A DNA stretch of 32,565 nucleotides from Bacillota bacterium (lineage in GTDB: Bacteria > Bacillota > Clostridia > Peptostreptococcales > Anaerovoracaceae): positions 1-32,565 of the forward strand of contig JAFUQN010000120.1 of assembly GCA_017472365.1 (NCBI GenBank), given 5' to 3'. The notes under the pieces are model-generated. The model did not search any database. It was not told the origin of the DNA and worked only from the letters and a program-made list of their open reading frames with translations. Below, piece after piece: positions 26,201-32,565 of the stretch. A program made the position numbers and the translations under genes. The number at the start of each line of letters is the position of its first letter. Position 1 is the stretch's first letter.

Positions 26201-26347
26201 CGACAAGAGAACCTCTGTTACGGTTTTGATTCCGCTTTTTCCTTTCCCTCTTACGACTTACCGGACAAATTGCCGTGGCAGCATCCGCCGAATCTTTCGA
26301 TCACTGCCAATCCTCGTCACCCTGTTACGGGCCAGGCGCTATAGAAT
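26201..26347 (-). ncRNA. glmS ribozyme: glmS ribozyme (GlcN6P-activated self-cleaving RNA) in the nagB leader
   Basis: Reading the minus strand, the conserved core is present in order: cleavage site A|GCGCC (between 26340 and 26339), GGGUGACGAGGAU, a GGCAG/CUGCC P2 stem, the GAUCGAAAGAUUCGGCGGAU P2.2 block, and ACGGC pairing with GUCGU followed by AAG. The 3' P3/P4 region closes with AAGAG/CUCUU. These match the known B. subtilis glmS ribozyme closely. On binding GlcN6P the RNA cuts itself, and the 5'-OH downstream mRNA is degraded. The next gene is nagB, about 35 bp beyond the ribozyme, not glmS. Confidence 0.93.
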
Positions 26348-26384
26348 CTCCAGTTTACCCCCATGCAGAGATCCCATTTATATT

Positions 26385-26390
26385 ATTATA
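26385..26390 (-). promoter_or_regulatory. Putative -10 box of the ribozyme-nagB transcript
   Basis: TATAAT on the minus strand 45 bp before the cleavage site. TTAAAT lies 17 bp upstream as a poor -35. It implies a separate transcript beginning after glmR. Confidence 0.5.
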
Positions 26391-26452
26391 ACACCATACC
26401 GGTTATAATTTAACAATAATCATGTTCCTTTACCATCTCTCTGTCCTCTTCC

Positions 26453-27400
26453 CTACGATTCCATCAAATAGGAAAAGACCAGATATGCCGTCTTCAGTTC
26501 ATTATGACGAATACTTCCGTTATCGTCAATGTGAACAACATCATCGGCAATCACCGTAACACCCAGATGTTCCAATTCTTCTTCATCGATGTTTACGATC
26601 GACTTCTGTTCCTTGATCCGGTACACATCCGTGATCTCTTCTGCTACATGACCGTTATTCGCCACAACGATATCCACCTTACGGTCGCCCAGATAACGGT
26701 TCAGCGCTTTTACGTGATCACTGACGGTGTATTCATCGGTTTCTCCCGGCTGACACACCAGGTTGGAAATGTACATAATCGGTGCCGACACTTCACTCAG
26801 CGTTTTTTTCACATCCGGTGCAATCAGATGCGGGATGATACTGGTATAAAGGCTTCCCGGGCTCAGGATGATCAGATCTGCCTCCTGCATTTTCTCGATG
26901 ACTTCCCAGGACACCTGAATGGGATGGTCGTAGGTCAGCTCGTTGATGTTGCGGATGTTCCGGCTGACTTCACATTCCCCCACATACGTTCCGGCTTCCC
27001 CATAGCCGATCAGATCCACTTTTTCCTCGGTCAGCGGCAGAACTTCCCCTTTGATGTTCAGCAGCTTACACATATATTTGGAAGCTTCCGACAGATCTCC
27101 CTTCAAATCGATCAGTGCCGCCATCAGGATATTGCGCACGGGATGGTTATATAACGTCCCGTCCTTCTTGAATCGGTAACTGAGCAGCTGAAGAAAATCT
27201 TCATCCACATTGGCCATGGACAGAAGGACCTTCCCCAGGTCTCCTACCGCCGGAATATCCAATTCCTCTTTCAATACGCCGGTGCTGCTCCCATCGTCGC
27301 TGACTGCAATGACCGAAGTAACTTCCACCGGGAACAGTTTTAAACCGGACAGAACACAGGACAACCCGGTTCCTCCTCCAAAAATCACAATCTTCTTCAT
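26453..27400 (-). CDS. glmR: GlmR/YvcK-family gluconeogenesis factor
   Basis: A 315-residue YvcK/CofD-like protein. The N-terminal IFGGGTGLSCVLSGLK (6-21) with SDDGSSTGVLKEELDIPAVGD is the nucleotide-sugar binding signature of the family, and the later ILSPGSLYTSIIPHL is typical. In B. subtilis, GlmR binds UDP-GlcNAc and stimulates GlmS and envelope synthesis. Here it precedes the ribozyme-nagB-glmM unit on the same strand, so all members of this stretch touch amino-sugar supply. The ATG has AGGAGG upstream. The gap to nagB contains the ribozyme leader and a separate promoter. Confidence 0.93.
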   Translation of the reverse strand: MKKIVIFGGGTGLSCVLSGLKLFPVEVTSVIAVSDDGSSTGVLKEELDIPAVGDLGKVLLSMANVDEDFLQLLSYRFKKDGTLYNHPVRNILMAALIDLKGDLSEASKYMCKLLNIKGEVLPLTEEKVDLIGYGEAGTYVGECEVSRNIRNINELTYDHPIQVSWEVIEKMQEADLIILSPGSLYTSIIPHLIAPDVKKTLSEVSAPIMYISNLVCQPGETDEYTVSDHVKALNRYLGDRKVDIVVANNGHVAEEITDVYRIKEQKSIVNIDEEELEHLGVTVIADDVVHIDDNGSIRHNELKTAYLVFSYLMES

Positions 27401-27424
27401 AATAATCTCTCCTCCTAACAGTAT

Positions 27425-27430
27425 ATTATA
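27425..27430 (-). promoter_or_regulatory. Putative -10 box of glmR
   Basis: TATAAT on the minus strand about 25 bp before the glmR ATG. No good -35 is seen, as the region overlaps the tatD terminator. Confidence 0.4.
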
Positions 27431-27448
27431 TCACGTTTCCTTCCATAC

Positions 27449-27478
27449 AAAAAGAGTACACATGCACTGTGTACTCTT
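27449..27478 (-). terminator. Terminator of the metG-tatD operon
   Basis: 11-bp perfect stem (AAGAGTACACA/TGTGTACTCTT, 5-nt loop) followed by TTTTT on the minus strand, 15 bp after the tatD stop. Confidence 0.93.
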
Positions 27479-27492
27479 CATTTTTTATAATT

Positions 27493-28329
27493 CTATTCTT
27501 CAATGTTGAAAAACCGCTTCGCATTGGCCAATGTTGCTGCAGCAACCTCTTCCAATGTCAGTCCCTTGATTTCGGCAACCTTCCGCGCCGTATGTTCCAC
27601 ATACAGCGGAAGATTGGTGCGGTGTTCCTTTCTCGCCGGTTCCGGTGTCAGATAGGGCGAATCGGTTTCGACCAAAATCTTGGACAGATCGATGGCTTCC
27701 ACCACTTCGACAGTCTTTCGTGCATTTTTATAAGTCACAGGTCCGGCGATGGACAGAGTCGCTCCCAGTGCCACATACTGACGGCCCAGCTCCCTGCTTC
27801 CGGAGAAGCAGTGCAGTAACACACGGGCATCCGGCGTACCGTCAGGCTGGGGCGGAAAACAATCCGTTCTCCGCTTGGAAAAAGCTCCTTCTTCCTTTAA
27901 GATGTCCATGACTTCCTGATCCGCCTCACGGGAATGGATCACGATGGGCATCTTCAGTTCCAGAGCCAGCTGGATCTGCTTCCGGAACCAGTGGCGCTGG
28001 ATATCCCGCGGGGAATTGTCATAGTAAAAGTCCAGACCGATCTCTCCGATGGCTTGTACCTTGGGCTTTTTGGCCAGGCCGCGGATCATCGCCAGCATCG
28101 CCTCATCCATCTCCTTCGAATCGTGAGGATGTACACCGACAACTGCATAGCAAAAGTCGTTTTCAGCTGCGTCCTTGACCGCCTGAAGCGAACTTTCCAG
28201 GTCAAACCCGATGTCCATGACATATTTCAGATTGGACTGACGGATCTGTTCACAGAGCTCTCCTCGCTTCTCTCCGTCGAATCGTTCTTCATTGATATGT
28301 GCATGAGAATCAAACAATATTTTTTCCAT
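27493..28329 (-). CDS. tatD: TatD-family metal-dependent DNase
   Basis: A 278-residue TIM-barrel hydrolase. The metal ligands of the family are visible: H9 and H11 (DSHAH), E96 (IGEIGLDF), H132 (VIHSRE), H173 (LLHCFSG) and D223 (VETDSPYL). Between the fourth strand and LLHCFSG there is an extra segment of about 18 residues (149-166, including CFPPQPDGTPD) compared with the usual compact TatD. The ATG overlaps the metG stop as TAATG, with no strong ribosome-binding site, so it depends on metG translation. This metG-tatD pairing is common in Firmicutes. Confidence 0.94.
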   Translation of the reverse strand: MEKILFDSHAHINEERFDGEKRGELCEQIRQSNLKYVMDIGFDLESSLQAVKDAAENDFCYAVVGVHPHDSKEMDEAMLAMIRGLAKKPKVQAIGEIGLDFYYDNSPRDIQRHWFRKQIQLALELKMPIVIHSREADQEVMDILKEEGAFSKRRTDCFPPQPDGTPDARVLLHCFSGSRELGRQYVALGATLSIAGPVTYKNARKTVEVVEAIDLSKILVETDSPYLTPEPARKEHRTNLPLYVEHTARKVAEIKGLTLEEVAAATLANAKRFFNIEE

Positions 28330-30320
28330 TAGCACACCACTTCGCCATCTCTTGCAATGGTGGTCATGAATTCCATACGGTCGCCGTTATCAGCAAACAT
28401 CAGCATACCGTGGGATTCCAGACCTCTCAGCTTTCTAGGCTTCAGGTTGGCTACGACCAGTACCTTCTTACCTACGCAGTCTTCCGGTTTGAAGTGTTCT
28501 GCAACGCCGGAGATGATCTGACGGGTATCCTTACCGATCTTTACCTGGAATACCAGCAGCTTATCAGCCTTGGGGTGCTTTTCTGCAGACAGGATCTTAC
28601 CTACACGGAAATCGATCTTTTCGAAATCGTCGAATTCGATGAAATCCTTATAGGGGATTTCAGGAGCGTCGCCTTCTGCTTCGCCCTCTTCCTTGGCTTC
28701 TTCGGCAGCGCCACCTTCAGCGGCAGCAGCCATCTTTGCAGCTTCTTCCATCTGTGCCTTCTGCATTTCTTCCAGAGCTGCCAGTTCCTTTTCAACGTCC
28801 ATTCTCGGGAAGATCGCATCGCCCTTCTTCACGGTGTTGCCATTCAGAACGTCGAATACGAAGGTGTCTTCCCAACGGATTTCCTGATCTGCGATACCCA
28901 GCTGTTCTCTCATCTTTTCAGAGGTACTGTGCATGAAGGGATAGATCAGAATGGACACGATGCGCAGAGCTTCTGCCAGATTGTGCATTACGGTATCGAG
29001 ACGATCCTTCTTTTCCGGATCCTTTGCCAGAGCCCAGGGCATGGTTTCGTCGATATATTTGTTGGTTCTTCTGATGGCAACCCAAATTTCTTCCAGAGCC
29101 TGGCTGAAACTGAACTTATCCATGTAAGCAGATACCTTTTCTGCAGCGCCGGTGCAAATCGCCTTCAGTTCTGCGTCGGTACCTTCGTCAGTTCCTGCAG
29201 CAGGAACGATTCCGCCGTCATACTTTTCGATCATGCTGACGGTACGGCTTACCAAGTTACCCAGGTCGTTGGCCAGGTCATAGTTCATGCGGTTCAGCAT
29301 AACTTCATTGGTGAATACGCCGTCCTGTCCGAAGGTATATTCTCTCAGCAGGAAGTACTTCAGAGCGTCAACACCATAGCGGTCGATCAGCTTCACAGGG
29401 TCTACGCAGTTTCCTCTGGACTTGGACATCTTTCCGCCTTCCAGTAAGATCCATCCATGGCCCAGTACCTGCTTCGGCAGCGGAGCATCTAAGGACATCA
29501 GCATTGCCGGCCAGATTACGGTGTGGAAACGAACGATTTCCTTACCAACCAGGTGTACATCAGCCGGCCAGTACTTTGCATACAGGTCATCCATCTTTTC
29601 CGGATAGCCCAGTGCAGTTGCATAGTTGGACAGCGCATCCAGCCATACGTAGATTACGTGCTTTTCATCGCCGGGAACGGGAACGCCCCAGTCAAAGCTG
29701 GTTCTGGAAATGCACAGATCGTCCAGGCCCTGCTTTACGAAGGCCAGCATTTCATTTCTTCTGGATTCGGGCTGTAAGAATTCCGGATTGTTTTCAAACA
29801 GGTCGATCAGACGGTCCTGATACTTGGAAAGCTTGAAGAAGTAAGCTTCTTCCTTGGCCTTTTCCACGGGACGGCCGCAGTCCGGGCACTTTCCGTCCAC
29901 AGCCTGAGTTTCGGTCCAAAACGCTTCACAGGGAGTGCAGTACAGACCTTCATATTCGCCCTTATAGATATCGCCCTTGGCGTACATCTTCTTAAAAATT
30001 TCCTGTACGCGTCTTACGTGACGGTCTTCGGTGGTACGAATGAAATCATCATAGGAAATTTCCATGGTTGCCCACAGCTTCTTGATTCCGTCAACGACTT
30101 CATCAACGTATGCCTGGGGAGTTACACCCTTGGCATCAGCCAGCTTCTGGATCTTCTGGCCGTGTTCGTCGGTACCGGTCAGGAAGCGTACATCATATCC
30201 TTCCAGTCTCTTGAAACGAGCCATAGCGTCAGCCATTACGGTGCAGTAAGTGTGACCGATGTGCAGGTTGGAGCTGGGGTAGTAAATCGGTGTTGTGATG
30301 TAATACGGTTTCTTTGTCAT
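28329..30320 (-). CDS. metG: Methionyl-tRNA synthetase with C-terminal tRNA-binding domain
   Basis: A 663-residue class I enzyme. HIGH is at 20-23 and KMSKS at 297-301. The zinc knuckle has the four cysteines C128, C131, C145 and C148. An anticodon-binding helical domain follows, then an alanine/glutamate-rich linker (around 520-560) and the EMAP/Trbp111-type tRNA-binding domain in the last 105 residues. The ATG at 30320 is chosen over longer in-frame extensions because it has AAAGGAGA upstream, begins the conserved KKPYYITTPIYYP, and lies correctly downstream of a strong promoter. Confidence 0.97.
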   Translation of the reverse strand: MTKKPYYITTPIYYPSSNLHIGHTYCTVMADAMARFKRLEGYDVRFLTGTDEHGQKIQKLADAKGVTPQAYVDEVVDGIKKLWATMEISYDDFIRTTEDRHVRRVQEIFKKMYAKGDIYKGEYEGLYCTPCEAFWTETQAVDGKCPDCGRPVEKAKEEAYFFKLSKYQDRLIDLFENNPEFLQPESRRNEMLAFVKQGLDDLCISRTSFDWGVPVPGDEKHVIYVWLDALSNYATALGYPEKMDDLYAKYWPADVHLVGKEIVRFHTVIWPAMLMSLDAPLPKQVLGHGWILLEGGKMSKSRGNCVDPVKLIDRYGVDALKYFLLREYTFGQDGVFTNEVMLNRMNYDLANDLGNLVSRTVSMIEKYDGGIVPAAGTDEGTDAELKAICTGAAEKVSAYMDKFSFSQALEEIWVAIRRTNKYIDETMPWALAKDPEKKDRLDTVMHNLAEALRIVSILIYPFMHSTSEKMREQLGIADQEIRWEDTFVFDVLNGNTVKKGDAIFPRMDVEKELAALEEMQKAQMEEAAKMAAAAEGGAAEEAKEEGEAEGDAPEIPYKDFIEFDDFEKIDFRVGKILSAEKHPKADKLLVFQVKIGKDTRQIISGVAEHFKPEDCVGKKVLVVANLKPRKLRGLESHGMLMFADNGDRMEFMTTIARDGEVVC

Positions 30321-30340
30321 GTTTTTATTTCTCCTTTCAC

Positions 30341-30361
30341 GCCAGCCGAATGGAAGCTGGC
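30341..30361 (-). other. Hairpin in the metG leader next to the ribosome-binding site
   Basis: GCCAGC/GCTGGC arms with a 9-nt loop, just upstream of AAAGGAGA. A second CGGAC/GTCCG stem lies further upstream. The leader of about 90 nt is too short for a T-box and no T-box sequence was seen. Confidence 0.5.
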
Positions 30362-30417
30362 CGTGGTATTTACAGACGGACAAATGCGCGTCCGCTGTTT
30401 TTTGTCTTAACTCTATT

Positions 30418-30446
30418 ACTATACCCCGATTCCGACTGAAAATCAA
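30418..30446 (-). promoter_or_regulatory. sigma-A promoter of metG-tatD
   Basis: On the minus strand TTGATT (30441-30446), a 17-bp spacer and TATAGT (30418-30423). It rules out the longer in-frame starts for metG. Confidence 0.78.
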
Positions 30447-30487
30447 GGGTTTTGGCATATAACACAGCGGTCGGTGGAACGCTGTAC

Positions 30488-30518
30488 AAAAATAAAATGG
30501 CCGCCCTGCAGGGCGGCC
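30488..30518 (-). terminator. Terminator after the histidine phosphatase gene
   Basis: The perfect 20-bp palindrome GGCCGCCCTGCAGGGCGGCC at 30499-30518, followed on the minus strand by ATTTTATTTTTG. It lies 20 bp after the stop at 30538. Confidence 0.88.
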
Positions 30519-30537
30519 TCTTCGCTTATTTCGTTAT

Positions 30538-31167
30538 TTATTTTACTTCGCGGACATTGAAGGGACCGCTGAGTCCCTGGAGCATGGCATACTCATATCT
30601 CCAGTCAAAATCAATCATGGAACCGGGTTCCACTTTGACTCTCCACACATCATCCAGTTCAACGTCCATCAGATATCCAACGGCCGCATGGATCACCATG
30701 GAATGGGACACCACGACGATGGTCTGTTCATCGCCCTTCTCATGGCGTTTGTAGATTTCCTTCAGAAAATCCACTGTCCGGTCGTATAGCTGTCGGAAGG
30801 ATTCTCCACCCGGAACGACACAGTCATTGAAATCCTTCCGGTACTCCGCAAATTCTTCCGGGTACGTTTCTTCCAGCTCCGGAATGGTCATATTCTCAAA
30901 CTTCCCGAAGTTCATTTCCAAAATCCTGTCATCCATGATGATCTCGTCCGCCGCCACTGCGTGGTCGGCGGCGATTGCCTCGGCTAAAAGGCGCGTCCGC
31001 GTCAACGGGCTGGAATAGATCCGGTCGATCTTTATCGAGTGAAGCCGTTCCACAATTCCGGGGATCGTGGCTTCGCCGGCTTTGGAATATAATGCGTCGG
31101 TCCGGCCGTAGACCAGTTTTCGCTCGTTGGCTTCTGTTTTGGGATGTCGGATCATGATCAGTCTCAT
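30538..31167 (-). CDS. Histidine phosphatase family protein (phosphoglycerate-mutase-like)
   Basis: A 209-residue branch-1 histidine phosphatase. The catalytic RHPKT motif (7-11, nucleophile H8), the SSPLTRTRLLAEAIA region, the PGGESF acid segment and the late VVVSHSMVIHA with the second histidine are all present. Similar proteins include alpha-ribazole phosphatases and broad phosphatases; the substrate cannot be decided. AAGGAG precedes the ATG, its own promoter lies 80 bp upstream, and a strong terminator follows, so it is a single-gene unit divergent from the nuclease-like gene. Confidence 0.9.
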   Translation of the reverse strand: MRLIMIRHPKTEANERKLVYGRTDALYSKAGEATIPGIVERLHSIKIDRIYSSPLTRTRLLAEAIAADHAVAADEIIMDDRILEMNFGKFENMTIPELEETYPEEFAEYRKDFNDCVVPGGESFRQLYDRTVDFLKEIYKRHEKGDEQTIVVVSHSMVIHAAVGYLMDVELDDVWRVKVEPGSMIDFDWRYEYAMLQGLSGPFNVREVK

Positions 31168-31248
31168 CTTCGGATCTCCTTCGTTCTACCACTGCAGGAA
31201 CGGTTTTCCGGTCCATCGGGACCACGTTTTAAATATACATACAATGTT

Positions 31249-31277
31249 ATTATACCGTCCTGCGATCTTCCCCGCAA
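31249..31277 (-). promoter_or_regulatory. Promoter of the histidine phosphatase gene
   Basis: On the minus strand TTGCGG (31272-31277), a 17-bp spacer and TATAAT (31249-31254). Confidence 0.6.
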
Positions 31278-31311
31278 TTTCAATTTAATTGGGCTATTTT
31301 TCCAATTCCTG

Positions 31312-31340
31312 TTGACCTCTGGCGCTCTCAGGGATATGAT
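31312..31340 (+). promoter_or_regulatory. sigma-A promoter of the nuclease-like gene and array 2
   Basis: TTGACC (31312-31317), a 17-bp spacer and TATGAT (31335-31340). Transcription should start near 31347, giving a leader of about 32 nt. With no terminator before 32182, the transcript would run into array 2. Confidence 0.82.
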
Positions 31341-31378
31341 TGTTTTGGAATTATTTTACATTTTTAAAAGAGGTTTTT

Positions 31379-32170
31379 ATGAGTCAGAACTTATTTCAAT
31401 TAAAACACATCCTCAGCCTCATGCGGCGGGAACTTTCAACAAAAGAACGGGAACTGGAACATCTCCCGAAAGGCAGCTTATACCTGAAGCCACGTAAAGC
31501 CTATACCTCATTATGTTGGCAGCAGGAGGCCAGTCAAAGCCCTACAAAAACACGTTCTCAAAAGATTTTGGGTGAAGCTCAGCGTCCCATTGCAGAAAGC
31601 ATTCAGCGACGCCACTTATTAGAATCACAAATACCTGTCCTTCAAAACAATATTGATCTTCTTTCTACCTGCATTGAAAACTACCAACCGTACAGCGAGG
31701 ACGATATTCGAAAGTCTTTACCCGAAATCTATACGGCGCCTCTGCAGTATCACGGTTTTGATGATATGACCTGCTCAGTTCCATCATCCTCTCAATCCTT
31801 GTATCCGGAAGGCCTGATCCACAAAAACTCTGTCGGCGAACGATTTCGTTCTAAATCAGAAGTCCAGATTTCCGAGCTGCTTCGGTCCATGAATATCACT
31901 TATGTCTATGAACCATGTCTTTCTCTGGGGGCTAAGACTGTACATCCCGATTTTATGTTAAAACACCCGCGTTCTCAAAAGGCCATTCTCATTGAATACT
32001 TTGGAATGGTCGATGATAACGATTACGGACTTCGTATGCTGGAGAAAATGCGGCTGTATTTAAATCATGGGTACATTCCCGGCCGCAACATCCTTTTTCT
32101 TTTCGAGACACAATCCTCTGGAATCGATCTCATGGCCGTACAAGCTTCAATTAAACAGTTGGTTTCTTAA
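31379..32170 (+). CDS. PD-(D/E)XK nuclease-fold protein next to array 2
   Basis: A 263-residue protein of unknown role. The C-terminal third looks like a PD-(D/E)XK nuclease: RFRSKSEVQISELL with E161, VHPDF with D191, LIEYFGM with E206, and K223 in LEKMRLYLNHGY as a candidate catalytic lysine. The order Glu, Asp, Glu, then a displaced Lys is seen in a widespread clostridial family of uncharacterised proteins ('RSKSE ... PDF ... EHxGM ... K'). The first ~110 residues are helical and partly coiled coil, with LPKGSLYL (29-36), also a mark of that family. The ATG is chosen because AAAAGAGG lies 5 nt upstream. Array 2 begins 11 bp after the stop with no terminator. Nuclease activity is inferred. 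Confidence 0.8.
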   Translation: MSQNLFQLKHILSLMRRELSTKERELEHLPKGSLYLKPRKAYTSLCWQQEASQSPTKTRSQKILGEAQRPIAESIQRRHLLESQIPVLQNNIDLLSTCIENYQPYSEDDIRKSLPEIYTAPLQYHGFDDMTCSVPSSSQSLYPEGLIHKNSVGERFRSKSEVQISELLRSMNITYVYEPCLSLGAKTVHPDFMLKHPRSQKAILIEYFGMVDDNDYGLRMLEKMRLYLNHGYIPGRNILFLFETQSSGIDLMAVQASIKQLVS

Positions 32171-32181
32171 CCTTCTCCTTT

Positions 32182-32530
32182 GAGGAGAGCCACTCGCATT
32201 ATTTGCTTCCGTCTCTCCCCGTTTAGGACTATTTCTGGTAATCGGGGAGAGTTATTATTGATTTCAATCTTGTTCTCTCCCCGTTACGCTCATTTCTCCC
32301 GTTCGAGGGAGAGTCTGGTCCTTTTCCAAAGAACTTCTCTCCCCGATCCGGCTTATTTTCACTGTTCGAGGAGAGTCAGCAGTTTTTTTCGTCATACACT
32401 CTCCCCATCTCAATCCATTTTCATAAATCGAGGAGAGTCACCATTGTTTTTCGCCACTTTCTCTCCCCACAGGTCACGTTTCTTCCTTTTCGGGGAGAGC
32501 AGAATCAAATTTTGTACCACTTCTCTCCCC
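32182..32530. repeat. Alternating inverted 8-mer array 2 (12 elements, exact 31-bp phase)
   Basis: Elements start at 32182, 32213, 32244, 32275, 32306, 32337, 32368, 32399, 32430, 32461, 32492 and 32523: every step is exactly 31 bp. Odd elements are GGGGAGAG (32244, 32492), GAGGAGAG (32182, 32368, 32430) or AGGGAGAG (32306). All six even elements are CTCTCCCC. The first element also pairs locally with TTCTCC just upstream. All eleven 23-nt intervening segments differ, but each has a T-tract of three or more near its centre. Together with 32171-32181 and the tail to 32565, this non-coding stretch of about 395 bp holds no other gene. Confidence 0.95.
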
Positions 32531-32563
32531 TTCGTTCAAAACCCTTCGTTGAAACCCTTCGTT
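32528..32563. repeat. Short direct repeats at the end of array 2
   Basis: CCCTTCGTT occurs at 32528-32536, 32542-32550 and 32555-32563 (steps of 14 and 13 bp), starting within the last array element and running to the window edge. It may continue outside. Confidence 0.7.
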
Positions 32564-32565
32564 CA

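Noticed and set aside
30321..30411. T-box riboswitch in the metG leader
   Set aside because: The leader is only about 90 nt and contains no T-box sequence or specifier stem, just two short hairpins.
32182..32530. REP/BIME or TIGR array
   Set aside because: REP units conserve 20-40 bp including the linker types and lack a fixed 31-bp phase. TIGR arrays accompany Nop-domain Tas proteins and have different repeats. Only a loose analogy remains.

Overview
The window looks like chromosome of a spore-forming Firmicute, most likely a clostridial anaerobe. The evidence is spoIIE preceded by Spo0A boxes, a glmS-class ribozyme, Feo iron uptake, sigma-A promoters, AGGAGG ribosome-binding sites and the gene order spoIIE / tilS / ftsH / coaX / dusB / greA / lysS. 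No rRNA, tRNA, IS element, phage or cas gene was seen.

Layout. 1-1634 holds feoB (partial, running off the left edge) and feoA on the minus strand, with three GTTAG-N6-CTAAC operator-like palindromes. 1865-4176 (plus) holds a flavodoxin-like gene, then an aconitase-superfamily dehydratase pair (LeuCD/DmdAB type). 4253-6833 (minus) holds two lipoproteins and a SMC/ABC-type ATPase gene broken by two in-frame UAA codons. 6952-7228 is a non-coding array of alternately inverted 8-mers. 7379-17206 (minus) is a housekeeping run: lysS, greA, an AEC transporter, dusB, coaX, a PucR-type regulator, ftsH and tilS. A degenerate amidohydrolase (plus) separates tilS from spoIIE. 20806-23293 (minus) holds a small membrane protein, a nucleotidyltransferase/histidine-phosphatase fusion and a VOC protein. 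23351-27400 (minus) is an amino-sugar block: glmR(yvcK), a glmS-type self-cleaving ribozyme, nagB, a left-handed beta-helix acetyltransferase and glmM, the last three coupled by TAATG overlaps. 27493-31167 (minus) holds tatD, metG and a histidine phosphatase. 31379-32170 (plus) encodes a PD-(D/E)XK-type protein and is followed directly by a second alternating 8-mer array that reaches almost to the right edge.

Two things stand out. (1) Two separate arrays (6952-7228 and 32182-32530) carry the 8-mer GGGGAGAG and its reverse complement CTCTCCCC in strict alternation. Element starts are 31 bp apart at every step except one, which is 21 bp. The intervening 23-nt segments are all different but share an A/T tract near the middle. 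The array at the right edge starts 11 bp after the stop codon of the nuclease-like gene, which has its own good promoter and no terminator in between. This is not CRISPR and I know of no named element that fits it. (2) A textbook glmS ribozyme lies upstream of nagB rather than glmS, at the head of an operon whose products would make GlcNAc-1-P. This suggests that NagB here works in the aminating direction and is under GlcN6P feedback.
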